Shown here piece after piece: positions 1-8,373 of a stretch of DNA of 35,584 bases. Numbering within the stretch: the stretch's first letter is position 1; each line of letters opens with the position of its first letter. The translations under genes were made by a program, and so were the position numbers. The notes beneath the pieces are model-generated. The model saw nothing but the letters and a program-made list of their open reading frames with translations, was not told the origin of the DNA and searched no databases. This DNA comes from Fibrobacter succinogenes (GTDB lineage Bacteria; Fibrobacterota; Fibrobacteria; Fibrobacterales; Fibrobacteraceae): positions 1 through 35,584 of the forward strand of contig CACWPM010000029.1 in assembly GCA_902762795.1 (NCBI GenBank), in the 5' to 3' direction.

Positions 1-30
1 CAAGCCAAGCAGATAAAGGCTTGCGGACGA

Positions 31-94
31 TTTCAGGTACCCAAATGTCATATAATCAAAAAGTACCTGTTTTCAGGTACCTTTTTGTCATATA
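31..94. repeat. Two copies of a 24-bp direct repeat, 40 bp apart
   Basis: The unit starts TTTCAGGTACC and ends TGTCATATA. Copies lie at 31-54 and 71-94 and agree at 20 of 24 positions, differing only in the four bases in the middle. The second copy contains the right arm of the hairpin at 57-86. Function unknown. Confidence 0.6.
57..86. terminator. Hairpin with flanking A and T runs, terminator-like
   Basis: The arms CAAAAAGTACCTG and CAGGTACCTTTTTG pair around a TTTT loop with one bulged base, so the hairpin has an A run on one side and a T run on the other. This fits an intrinsic terminator usable from either strand. It lies about 340 bp beyond the stop of the leftmost FISUMP gene, so it may serve a gene outside the window. 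Confidence 0.5.
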
Positions 95-200
95 GACCTA
101 AAAAACACAAGAAAACAAAAGCAGAGATGAATTTATGCATAAATACGCCGTTCGTTTATGAAGGTAATATACAAAACAAGAAGTGGCTAAGAAATAATGG

Positions 201-249
201 TTAGTGGTCAGTAGGCAATAGGAAGTGGTTAGTAAACAATGATTGGTCA
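201..249. repeat. Degenerate heptad tandem repeat
   Basis: Seven consecutive 7-mers can be read: TTAGTGG, TCAGTAG, GCAATAG, GAAGTGG, TTAGTAA, ACAATGA, TTGGTCA. They share a 7-bp phase but not an exact sequence. Related runs occur at 24821-24848 and, inverted, at 25181-25215. No gene is supported in 1-421. Confidence 0.55.
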
Positions 250-285
250 TTCTCCGAAGGAGACTCCTTTCAAGGCGAGCGTTTC

Positions 286-303
286 GCCCATACATGTATG
301 GGC
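286..303. repeat. 18-bp perfect palindrome
   Basis: GCCCATACATGTATGGGC is its own reverse complement. It lies in the spacer downstream of the leftmost FISUMP gene. It could be a protein-binding site or part of a dispersed intergenic repeat. Confidence 0.6.
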
Positions 304-372
304 ATAACCGAGGCAAACAGGAGGGATTCAAGCCTATCCATACATCTTGTAATCGCTTTTAGAACAGTATGG

Positions 373-392
373 ATCCTCGCTTACGCGAGGAT
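373..392 (-). repeat. GNRA-loop hairpin downstream of FISUMP gene
   Basis: ATCCTCGC and GCGAGGAT form a perfect 8-bp stem. On the minus strand the loop reads GTAA, a GNRA tetraloop. It sits 30 bp after the stop codon of the minus-strand gene ending at 422. It has no T run, so it is more likely a 3' end stabiliser or an extragenic repeat than a classical terminator. Confidence 0.5.
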
Positions 393-421
393 GACGTAGC
401 AGTAACACAAGCCCATGCCCC

Positions 422-3160
422 CTAATCTTTCACACAGCGGACTGGCATGGCATAATTTTTATCTCGTTGTTTCAAACGTGCTCGAAGAACATTTTTAAAT
501 AGAATAAAACTTCCTTCTGCATAACTATCAGCATCACAATTAAAATCCATAAAATATGCGGAATCGCGACTTTCACTTTCTGTAGAACTCCAAAAATGGG
601 CATTACCAGAACAAGTATTATTTCCTACAAAAATCCCATCATTAGACCTACTTCCGAGAGGAAGGACAGAGAACCCATAATCATCTCTACCATCAACAAT
701 TCTTCCACACAAAAAAGAATTGTCTTCAAACGTTCTATTTCTAGATTTAAGCAATGTATAAGCGTACTTTTCTCCGCCAGCAGATTTAATCAACGTTTCC
801 CATTCCGCTTTTGACGGCAAATGAAAACCGGCAGGGCAAACATCTTTAGCAATAGCCCATGGATAAAAGCGACCGTATTTAGAACAATAATCAACGCTAT
901 CGAGATAACAAAAACTCCCCTGCACATCGTAATTCAAATTTCCCGCCATCCAAGTTTGCAAACCGATGGTGACCGTTCTATAAGTTTGTCCGTCACGAGA
1001 ATCTATGACGCTATTCTTCACGACACTCGAAGGGTGAACAAAACCCGGCTTTGATTTTTCATCTTTGACGCAACGTACAGAATACCGGTTACGAGCATCA
1101 TCTCTATTGATATGAGCATCCTCATCGTTATCCAAACTCACAGAATTCGTACCACCATGGTCATCAACACTCCAAAAAATTGCAACAGAATCCTCGAAAT
1201 AAAATCCGCTTTCAAAAGACGAACGCCCCACAGGGATAGCAGAAAATCCATAATCATCTGAACCATTCTTTTCCCAACCCATCGTTGATTTGAGCATTTT
1301 TCCGGCAGATATTTTTCCACCCACCGCAGAAAATAAGACTTTCCATTCATATGTTGTTGGCAAGTGAAAACCTGCAGGGCAAACTCCTCGCACAGGGTAA
1401 ACCCCAAGCGGTTTGCAAGTTGATTTATAACCGCACCCCTCGCCATTCACGCCAAAAACGCCAGCACTATCCATCGCCGCAGCCCAAGTATAAAATCGAC
1501 CGTATTCAGCACACTTATCAGGATCATTGTTGAAACAGTAGCTATTGGCCGTTCCGTAATTCAAATTCTCGGCCATCCAAGTTTGCGAGCCGATTGTTAC
1601 TGTATTGTATTTGCGTCCATCACGAGAATCAACAAGCGTACCCTTGATAACATCTGAAGACGGAACAACTTTTGCAACCTGCCTTTCGTCAAGAACGCAA
1701 CGGACAGATAATCCCATATCCTTTGATTCTTTATACAAATTCACCTTATTATGGTAGTAACTCAAATTCACTGCATACGCATCTTTTTTATTTTTAAAAA
1801 GGGTATCGCTCCAAAAAATTGAATAAATTCCCTCAGCACTATAAACCCCATTATTACCATATCTAAAGCCAGCAGGGCGAATGGAAAATCCATAATCGTC
1901 CGTTCCATTGCCACCACCATACCATCCCGATCTTGATTTTAAAACCTTACCCACCAAGGACGAATCATTCACTCCATAAACAATCTCCGTACCACTAGGA
2001 GTAAGCACAATTTCATCATCTGGCCAACCCACATCATTAAACAAACTCCTCCATTCACCTATTCTCGGCAAATGTGACCCCGCAGGGCACGCATTCATCG
2101 CAGCCTCCCATGTATAAAGGCGACCGTACTTTTCACATTTATTAGAATCATCTCCATAGCAATAGCTCCTCAAAGTATCATAATTCAGATTTTCGGCCAT
2201 CCAAGTATTCCAAGAAAAAGTCACTGTTTTGTATTTTCGGCCATCGCGTTTATCCGTAAGTATTCCTTCAAGGACATTCGAAGGAGGATAATTCACAGAC
2301 GGGGACGAAGTTGCAGAAGAAGAGGATCCTTCATTTTTCATCGACGTTTTCAAATTTGACGAAGAATTTTGCTGTTCGAAAGATGGTTCATTTTTTACAC
2401 AGCGAACCGAAAAACCACTCCCTTTATAATCACCCTCTAACCCCACATCATCTCTGTAATACGACAAAGTAACACTATAGGCATTATCTTTGTTTTTTTC
2501 TATAGAACTCCAAAAAGCGGCATATTCATTCTTTGCGAAAAAGTCATAAGGAATATTCCTATCAGTCCTATATTTATCATAATTAACGATAGGCACTCCA
2601 TAAAGATATTCATCAAGGCGAATCGCTCCAGAGGGTAAAACCGAAAATCCATACTTATCTGTTCCTTGGCCGCCATAGTTCCAATCGAAAGTAGATTTTA
2701 GGACATTGCCTGCTACAGACATTCCGCCAACAGTTGCAAACAAAGTTTTCCATTCGGTAGTATCGGGCAAGTGCCAGCCCTCAGGGCATGCATCCTTTGC
2801 AGCGTTCCACATGTAAAGACGGCCATTTTTAGCACAGTTACTGACGTGGTCATCATAGCAGAAACTCGTACCCATCATAATAACAAAATCACAATCGTCA
2901 CCACAATATTCATAGCCTTTTCTAATTTTTGCAGTTTCGTAATTTAGATTTTCCGCCATCCAAATTTGATGGCCTATTTTCACGGTCTTGTAAATTTGTC
3001 CGTCGCGAGGATCGACAAGCATTTCCGTAGACTCAGCTAGACACAGTCCGTCGCCAGCGGCACAGCTATCAGCTTTGACTTCATTACGAGAAGCACCACA
3101 CGCAGCGAGAGTCACAAGCACGACGGCATAAAGAATAAGCATTATAATTCGTCTAGCCAT
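422..3160 (-). CDS. Lipoprotein with four FISUMP domains
   Basis: This 912-residue protein starts with a basic N-terminus, a hydrophobic stretch and a lipobox ending LAAC with the acylated cysteine at 21, so it should be membrane-anchored. Four repeats follow at about 47-257, 299-492, 507-701 and 717-912. Each begins with a D-x-RDG-x-x-Y motif, then TWMAENLNY, a CPAGxHLPxxxEW block, LKSxxGW, a DDYGFS block, FWS and a closing SVRCVKD. These are the signatures of the FISUMP (Fib_succ_major) family, whose role is unknown. A serine-rich linker (about 262-290) separates domains 1 and 2. Domain 3 carries an insertion near 565-592. The start overlaps the upstream FISUMP gene by 19 bp, so the two are probably co-transcribed. 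An internal ATG at 3142 forms a TAATG overlap with that gene's stop but would shorten the signal peptide and remove its arginines. Confidence 0.9.
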   Translation of the reverse strand: MARRIIMLILYAVVLVTLAACGASRNEVKADSCAAGDGLCLAESTEMLVDPRDGQIYKTVKIGHQIWMAENLNYETAKIRKGYEYCGDDCDFVIMMGTSFCYDDHVSNCAKNGRLYMWNAAKDACPEGWHLPDTTEWKTLFATVGGMSVAGNVLKSTFDWNYGGQGTDKYGFSVLPSGAIRLDEYLYGVPIVNYDKYRTDRNIPYDFFAKNEYAAFWSSIEKNKDNAYSVTLSYYRDDVGLEGDYKGSGFSVRCVKNEPSFEQQNSSSNLKTSMKNEGSSSSATSSPSVNYPPSNVLEGILTDKRDGRKYKTVTFSWNTWMAENLNYDTLRSYCYGDDSNKCEKYGRLYTWEAAMNACPAGSHLPRIGEWRSLFNDVGWPDDEIVLTPSGTEIVYGVNDSSLVGKVLKSRSGWYGGGNGTDDYGFSIRPAGFRYGNNGVYSAEGIYSIFWSDTLFKNKKDAYAVNLSYYHNKVNLYKESKDMGLSVRCVLDERQVAKVVPSSDVIKGTLVDSRDGRKYNTVTIGSQTWMAENLNYGTANSYCFNNDPDKCAEYGRFYTWAAAMDSAGVFGVNGEGCGYKSTCKPLGVYPVRGVCPAGFHLPTTYEWKVLFSAVGGKISAGKMLKSTMGWEKNGSDDYGFSAIPVGRSSFESGFYFEDSVAIFWSVDDHGGTNSVSLDNDEDAHINRDDARNRYSVRCVKDEKSKPGFVHPSSVVKNSVIDSRDGQTYRTVTIGLQTWMAGNLNYDVQGSFCYLDSVDYCSKYGRFYPWAIAKDVCPAGFHLPSKAEWETLIKSAGGEKYAYTLLKSRNRTFEDNSFLCGRIVDGRDDYGFSVLPLGSRSNDGIFVGNNTCSGNAHFWSSTESESRDSAYFMDFNCDADSYAEGSFILFKNVLRARLKQRDKNYAMPVRCVKD

Positions 3161-3981
3161 ATTTTCATTTCTTCGTCATTCAATGTAGGAGTATTCGCCG
3201 TCAAAGGGAGGTCGTAAAATTTAATTCCCGGTCGATCCAAGTCATTCATTTTTAAGGGACCCTCAGATTTTGAAGGAGTTCCCTTAACACAACGAACGGA
3301 AAAACCTTTATTTTTATTCCCCAAAAACAGCATCGCGACACTAGAAATATTCGCAAAACCCATGTATGGAATTTGGTTAGACTCGGTTTCTGTAGCACTC
3401 CATAAAAAAACATATTCAAATATTTTGTCGAAAGAACCGTCTTCGTTCATGACACCGGTGGGAAGTGCAGAAAAACCGTACATATCATCCGCAATATCGC
3501 ACTGACGGCATTTTTTCCAGCCACCCTTAGACTTGAGCACTCCTCCCGCCAAAAATTGTCCACTTGCATTTTCTATCAACGAGACCAATTCATCATACGT
3601 CGGCAAATGCCAACCATCGGGGCACGTGTTCATCGCCGCATTCCAAGTATAAAGGCGGCCATATCTCATGCAATTGCTCGCGTTATTGTTATAGCAATAG
3701 CTACCGGCCATTTCGTAGTTCAAGTTTTTCGCCATCCAGACTTGATCGCCTATAGTCACTATCTTGTAAACTTGACCATCGCGGATGTCGCGGAAATATT
3801 CAATTTCATTATCAAGCGCCGCATACTGTTTAGGGACCGTTTCTACGAATTCTGCGGAATCCGCAACAATTTGAGCAGGTTTGCTAGATGTTTTGTACGA
3901 TACATTTTTAGAAGTTCCACACGAAACTAGCGACGCCAGCACAAAAAGCCACAAGAAAACAAAACGACTATTCATAAGCAT
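3142..3981 (-). CDS. Lipoprotein with a single FISUMP domain
   Basis: This 279-residue protein has a signal peptide with a lipobox ending LVSC at cysteine 21, then one FISUMP domain at about 63-234. The domain shows RDIRDGQVYK, VWMAKNLNY, CPDGWHLP, a MYGFSALP block and GFSVRCVKG. A 45-residue tail follows, ending in an acidic segment unlike the other family members here. Two in-frame ATGs lie close together (3981 and 3975), and the sequence does not decide between them. The 3' end overlaps the following four-domain gene by 19 bp. The gene probably begins a two-gene unit, because a terminator hairpin for the upstream gene pair lies at 4041-4074. Function unknown. Confidence 0.88.
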   Translation of the reverse strand: MLMNSRFVFLWLFVLASLVSCGTSKNVSYKTSSKPAQIVADSAEFVETVPKQYAALDNEIEYFRDIRDGQVYKIVTIGDQVWMAKNLNYEMAGSYCYNNNASNCMRYGRLYTWNAAMNTCPDGWHLPTYDELVSLIENASGQFLAGGVLKSKGGWKKCRQCDIADDMYGFSALPTGVMNEDGSFDKIFEYVFLWSATETESNQIPYMGFANISSVAMLFLGNKNKGFSVRCVKGTPSKSEGPLKMNDLDRPGIKFYDLPLTANTPTLNDEEMKIWLDEL

Positions 3982-4040
3982 CTTCTTTGTATATGAAACT
4001 CAAAATACGTTTCTTGGAACACAAACACATCTATTTTTTC

Positions 4041-4074
4041 AAAAAAAAATCCACGAATGATTTACACCGTGGAT
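4041..4074 (-). terminator. Intrinsic terminator after small lipoprotein gene pair
   Basis: On the minus strand ATCCACG and CGTGGAT form a 7-bp stem followed directly by a run of T. It lies 33 bp beyond the stop of the gene ending at 4107. It separates the 5365-4107 pair from the FISUMP pair that follows. Confidence 0.8.
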
Positions 4075-4106
4075 ATACGTATTTTTAAACATCTCTAAAA
4101 ACTACC

Positions 4107-4682
4107 TTAATTAGAAGATTTCGAACTTCTACTAAGTTCTATGCCGTTCTTGCTCACCACCTTGATCAGGCCATAATTTGCAGCATAATAGAACCTCGCC
4201 ATATCACATTTATTCGGGTCTGCACGCGTTCCATCGAATACTAAAACATCACGATAAAGAACACCAGCAACCTTAAAGGAATCCACCAAATCAAGCATAT
4301 ACCCTTTTTCCTTTATCGGAAATTCCGGATGATCGAAAGATATAGAAAAGTCCTTGCGAGATCCACACTGTAAAAGGAAGCCTCCCCCATCACTATTAGG
4401 ACTTATTTCAAGCATCACGTGAATAGCCAAGGCTCTCGCATCGGCATGATAAATCAAAGTCCAGTTTGAATCGTCTTCAACCTTATTTTTATAAAGAGCA
4501 TAATGATCGATAGGTTCCACGATATCAACAGAATCGTTTTTTAAGTAAATAACAGAATCTCCCACCGAAATATCATCGGCAAAGACAAAAGTTTTTATGT
4601 TGTCTGCGTAATAGGGAGCATTTTCAGAATCAGAGCACGCCACCAAAAGGAGGAGCACGAACAAACAAATTACTTTATTCAT
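4107..4682 (-). CDS. Small lipoprotein of unknown function, paralogue of its neighbour
   Basis: This 191-residue protein has a short signal peptide with a lipobox ending LVAC at cysteine 16. I do not recognise a family. The C-terminal third contains a VDSFKVAGVLYRDVLVFDG block and then FYYAANYGLIKVV. The upstream neighbour (4679-5365) has VDSVEVNGHVYRNVAVVEG and MYYLEKKGIIKIE in the same order, so the two look like a diverged tandem duplication. The start codon overlaps the neighbour's stop as ATGA, which suggests translational coupling. The pair lies between FISUMP lipoprotein genes and ends at the terminator at 4041-4074. Confidence 0.82.
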   Translation of the reverse strand: MNKVICLFVLLLLVACSDSENAPYYADNIKTFVFADDISVGDSVIYLKNDSVDIVEPIDHYALYKNKVEDDSNWTLIYHADARALAIHVMLEISPNSDGGGFLLQCGSRKDFSISFDHPEFPIKEKGYMLDLVDSFKVAGVLYRDVLVFDGTRADPNKCDMARFYYAANYGLIKVVSKNGIELSRSSKSSN

Positions 4683-5365
4683 TTTAAATTTTCCTTAAGC
4701 GCAATAAAACTTCCATCTTCAAGCTCTATTTTTATTATACCCTTTTTTTCGAGATAATACATTTTAGCAGATGACGGGGCATCATTTTTCTTGACCCCTT
4801 GAACTCCATCGTAGGCATATTGTTTTTCTGTATGCCGAACGCCTTCAACCACAGCCACATTACGATACACATGCCCATTAACTTCTACAGAATCAACCAG
4901 TCGCGATTTTTCAGAAGATTTTTCTTCGAAATCCGACCGATTAAGAGAAAATCGATATTGTCCCATATAAACTTCAATACTCTGCGACCATCTATTATCC
5001 CCGTCCATTTCCAGATCAATGGACAGCATCGGGAATACAGCTTCTAGTCGGACACTACGCAAGCGGACTGCTGTAGTGGGCCCATTTTCGTTGCACGGAA
5101 TATCCTTTTCCCTATTATAAAGTCCGCCGTCATCTGTACGATACGAAACATCGTCTTTAACAACAGCCAAATCAAAAGTATAGCCGTTAGAATGCGAAAA
5201 GTGCAGAGTGTCACCGTAATCGTATCCACCAAATTTTTTCTGGAAATCACAGAGAGGATCGATATCAGGAATGCATAAATCGCTAAAGACATCACCGCAC
5301 CCGACAAAAGCGCCCACAAATAGCCCACACGCTATTAAATTGTTTTTTACAAGAGTACGAATCAT
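4679..5365 (-). CDS. Lipoprotein of unknown function, paralogue of its neighbour
   Basis: I place the start at the ATG at 5365, which has AAGG six bases upstream. An in-frame TTG lies two codons earlier but is less likely. The 228-residue product has a signal peptide with a lipobox-like VGC near residue 23. No known domain is recognised. The C-terminal half has the same ordered motifs as the downstream gene (VDSxxVxGxxYRxVxVxxG, then an aromatic stretch and GxIKxxxxxG). The stop overlaps the next start by four bases (ATGA). The AT-rich upstream region (about 5370-5440) probably holds the promoter: a TTGCAA and a TATAAA-like element are visible, but the spacing is not ideal. Confidence 0.8.
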   Translation of the reverse strand: MIRTLVKNNLIACGLFVGAFVGCGDVFSDLCIPDIDPLCDFQKKFGGYDYGDTLHFSHSNGYTFDLAVVKDDVSYRTDDGGLYNREKDIPCNENGPTTAVRLRSVRLEAVFPMLSIDLEMDGDNRWSQSIEVYMGQYRFSLNRSDFEEKSSEKSRLVDSVEVNGHVYRNVAVVEGVRHTEKQYAYDGVQGVKKNDAPSSAKMYYLEKKGIIKIELEDGSFIALKENLK

Positions 5366-5474
5366 ATCCAACCTTAATACAAGTTTTTTTTAATATACAA
5401 TTTTATACAACACGAGGAAACTTTTTTTTGCAAAAGAATCAATTTGACAAAACAATCATAATGCAAAAACAACC

Positions 5475-8183
5475 TTATTTAAACCAATGGATAAATTTTG
5501 CCAAACCGCTATACAAGAAGAATTCATCCTTCACACAGCGCACTGAATAGCGGCTGCTTTTATGTTCATCGTGCACGGAAAGATAATGTAAAGTACACTC
5601 ATTTCCCGATGTGCAAATATCGCCACCGTGGCAATCTAGAGGAAAAAAGCAAGCCAATCCAAAGTTATACGATCTAGCACTATCTTTTTCCGAAGCACTC
5701 CAAAATTCTGCATCAAGTCCCAAAAAAGTAGCACTAGCAGGAACAGCCGAAAATCCAAATTTATCCGTACCGTTTCCGTGACCACTCCAACCTTTCGTAG
5801 ATTTGAGAGCCTTGCTCGCAGAATCCTTCCCTCCGGCCGTATGAATCAACATGCTCCATTCAACCGAATCCGGCAAATGCCAGCCCGCCGGGCAAGCCGC
5901 AATAGCAGCATCCCATTTGTAAAACCGACCGAACTCAGTACAGTTGCTATCGGCATTCTGATAACAAGAACTACTATCCATTTTAAACTTCAAATTCTCG
6001 GCCATCCAAGTCTGCCATCCGATTTTCACAGTTTTGTAAGTTTCGCCATCACGAGAATCTGTAAATTCGCCTTTTGCAATAGAATATGACTTTTTTGCAT
6101 TTTGTTCATTCAATTGTGTCAAAATGAGTTCGCGAGTTTTTCCAAAGTAACCAAATTTTCCCACTATTTTTTTATCATTATAATTTTGCATAAATGAATA
6201 AAAATTAGAACGAGACGAGTTTATCCTTTTACGAGCTTTACCTTTGACACAACGTACAGACAACTCCTCTTTTTTACCATTATCGTAATATGGGTCAGCA
6301 TCGTCGTGGTCATAGAATAAACGCGTGGAATAAGCTTCATTTTCATTAGTCTCTGTAGAACTCCAAAAAGCAGACACTTTTAAATAAGGTTTATCCTTAT
6401 AGGCGAACAAATACTCCTTTCGCAAGGCTGTTGGATATGCAGAAAAGCCATATTTATCAGAACCATCGCCAGCAGAGAAACAGTGATTATCGCGCATACG
6501 AGATCCATCTTTACACATCCATCCACTTTTCGATTTAAGCATCTTCCCCGCTATACCTTCCCCCACTGTTGATATCAAGGTATTCCAATCACTAGTATCA
6601 GGCAAATGCCAACCTGCAGGGCAAGCATTCTTTGCCAAATTCCAATTGTAGAGGCGACCATATTTACCGATACTATCGCGTCGATTATAGTACTGACGAC
6701 TCCCCTTTATCTTGTATCTCAAATTTTCGGCCATCCAAGTCTGTTCGCCAATTTTTACAGTCTTGTACGTTTGTCCGTCACGAGAATCCCTAAAATTTCC
6801 TTTAGCGTTATAAACTTCAACATCCTTGAGACAACGAACAGAAGCACCTGTGATTGTGCCACTGTAAAAATCTACTTTATTGTTATTATAAGTTAAATAA
6901 ATCATATCCTTTTCAAAAGTATCTGCATTCATAAAAAATAATGCATAACGATTTTTACCAACAAATCTCACTTTACTAGAGTCAATTTTTAATTTTCCTT
7001 TTGGGGTTCTACGATGCAGTTCAATTTTCCTTTTTGCTTTTTGGTGCCTAAGATACGATTCACCATCTATTTCCCTCAACAAATAACCGAGCCCCGCAGG
7101 AAGCACCGAAAATCCAAATTCATCTGTACCGTTTCCATCATCAAACCAACCCTCTGTAGATTTTATTTTTTTACCCACCGTAGAAGAATCATTCAAAACA
7201 CTAAACAACTTTACCCATTCCCATTTAGCAGGCAAATGCCAACCAACAGGACACACTCCTTCCGAATTCACATACAAACGTCCATATTTCGTACAGTTGC
7301 TATCCACATTATCATAGCAAAAGCTATTTTCTGTTTTGTAATTCAGATTTTCAGCCATCCATGTCTGCGGACCTATTTTCACAGTCTTGTAAATTTGTCC
7401 GTCACGAGGGTCCGTCATAATTTCCTTCGTTATGGAATCCGTATTACGAGAATCATTTAAATTTGTTTTGACATCAATAGAATCTCCATCCTTCTTTATT
7501 TCCATATTTTTATCGTTTGCGACTTGACTTCCATCTATTTTTTCATCCTTAACACAACGAACCGAAAGTAAATCAAACAGAAGCCGCTTATGCCTTTTTC
7601 TTTCATATCTACGCAACATCCTATTTTCGCGTTCCTCCTGATCTATCACAGTAACAGGAAATAAACCGGCGGTATCGGTAAAATTCGATAAATTCATACT
7701 ATACACGCTGGATTCAGAATACACCGTAGAACTCCAAAAAATACAAGCACCAACGTAATCTTTGCAATCCATATAATTACCCAAACCGTTCCAGCCGTCT
7801 GAAGATTTGAGAACTTGATCCACCCTTTTTTCTCCGCCGATTGAAGAAATCAAAGTTTTCCATTCAACCGAATCCGGTAAATGCCAACCCACAGGGCAAG
7901 CATTCATTGCAGCATGCCATTTATAAAGCCGGCTCGATATAAAGCAATCGTGATCTCCAGGACCAAAACAATAACTGTCGTCTGCACTGTAATTCAGATT
8001 TTCAGCCATCCAAGTCTGTTCGCCTATTTTCACAGTCTTGTAAATTTGGCCATCGCGAGGGTCTTTCATAAAACTTTTTTCCATCACGATATTTTCTCTT
8101 AATGTTCCGCCATCATCACATGCGACAAGAGATGCAAGCACAAGTAGGCAAACACAAGATAAAAGAGCAAAACGGTAGTTCAT
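5475..8183 (-). CDS. Lipoprotein with four FISUMP domains
   Basis: This 902-residue protein has a signal peptide with a lipobox ending LVAC at cysteine 22. FISUMP domains lie at about 38-213, 255-454, 463-647 and 704-886. All open with an RDGxxYKTVKIG motif and close with SVRC or SVRCVK. The copies are uneven. Domain 1 lacks the usual YGFS-LP block (residues 134-148 run straight into IFWSS). Domain 2 is shortened before CPVGWHLP and carries a basic insertion at about 377-405. A 60-residue linker separates domains 3 and 4. After the last domain there is a hydrophobic and aromatic tail (residues 887-902). The likely role is as an envelope or surface lipoprotein, with unknown ligand. It appears to be its own transcription unit, with about 100 bp to the next gene downstream. 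Confidence 0.9.
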   Translation of the reverse strand: MNYRFALLSCVCLLVLASLVACDDGGTLRENIVMEKSFMKDPRDGQIYKTVKIGEQTWMAENLNYSADDSYCFGPGDHDCFISSRLYKWHAAMNACPVGWHLPDSVEWKTLISSIGGEKRVDQVLKSSDGWNGLGNYMDCKDYVGACIFWSSTVYSESSVYSMNLSNFTDTAGLFPVTVIDQEERENRMLRRYERKRHKRLLFDLLSVRCVKDEKIDGSQVANDKNMEIKKDGDSIDVKTNLNDSRNTDSITKEIMTDPRDGQIYKTVKIGPQTWMAENLNYKTENSFCYDNVDSNCTKYGRLYVNSEGVCPVGWHLPAKWEWVKLFSVLNDSSTVGKKIKSTEGWFDDGNGTDEFGFSVLPAGLGYLLREIDGESYLRHQKAKRKIELHRRTPKGKLKIDSSKVRFVGKNRYALFFMNADTFEKDMIYLTYNNNKVDFYSGTITGASVRCLKDVEVYNAKGNFRDSRDGQTYKTVKIGEQTWMAENLRYKIKGSRQYYNRRDSIGKYGRLYNWNLAKNACPAGWHLPDTSDWNTLISTVGEGIAGKMLKSKSGWMCKDGSRMRDNHCFSAGDGSDKYGFSAYPTALRKEYLFAYKDKPYLKVSAFWSSTETNENEAYSTRLFYDHDDADPYYDNGKKEELSVRCVKGKARKRINSSRSNFYSFMQNYNDKKIVGKFGYFGKTRELILTQLNEQNAKKSYSIAKGEFTDSRDGETYKTVKIGWQTWMAENLKFKMDSSSCYQNADSNCTEFGRFYKWDAAIAACPAGWHLPDSVEWSMLIHTAGGKDSASKALKSTKGWSGHGNGTDKFGFSAVPASATFLGLDAEFWSASEKDSARSYNFGLACFFPLDCHGGDICTSGNECTLHYLSVHDEHKSSRYSVRCVKDEFFLYSGLAKFIHWFK

Positions 8184-8269
8184 ATAATTAGTTGAATGTG
8201 GCTAATAGCTGGAGAATTCTAAAAACCAAATTACAATTTCTTTGGCTTGCACACACGGCTTCTAAGTAA

Positions 8270-8303
8270 AAAAATAAAGCGTAAGCAATTCTTTGCAAAC
8301 GCT
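8270..8303 (-). terminator. Intrinsic terminator for the beta-barrel gene
   Basis: AGCGT and ACGCT (8278-8282 and 8299-8303) enclose a second stem, GCAA with TTGC, separated by symmetrical AA internal loops. On the minus strand the hairpin is followed by an A/T-rich run with seven T, about 70 bp beyond the stop at 8374. On the plus strand it is also followed by a T run, so it may work in both directions. Confidence 0.7.
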
Positions 8304-8373
8304 ATAATCATTTTTTTTGCAACTACACTAAATCGGCATCACGAGATTCTGAACCGGAAAGTGTTACATTCAT

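Noticed and set aside
98-331. 77-codon minus-strand frame at the left end
   Set aside because: It runs through the heptad repeat, which gives a repetitive translation (LLTTS/LLTTN), and starts with TTG without a binding site.
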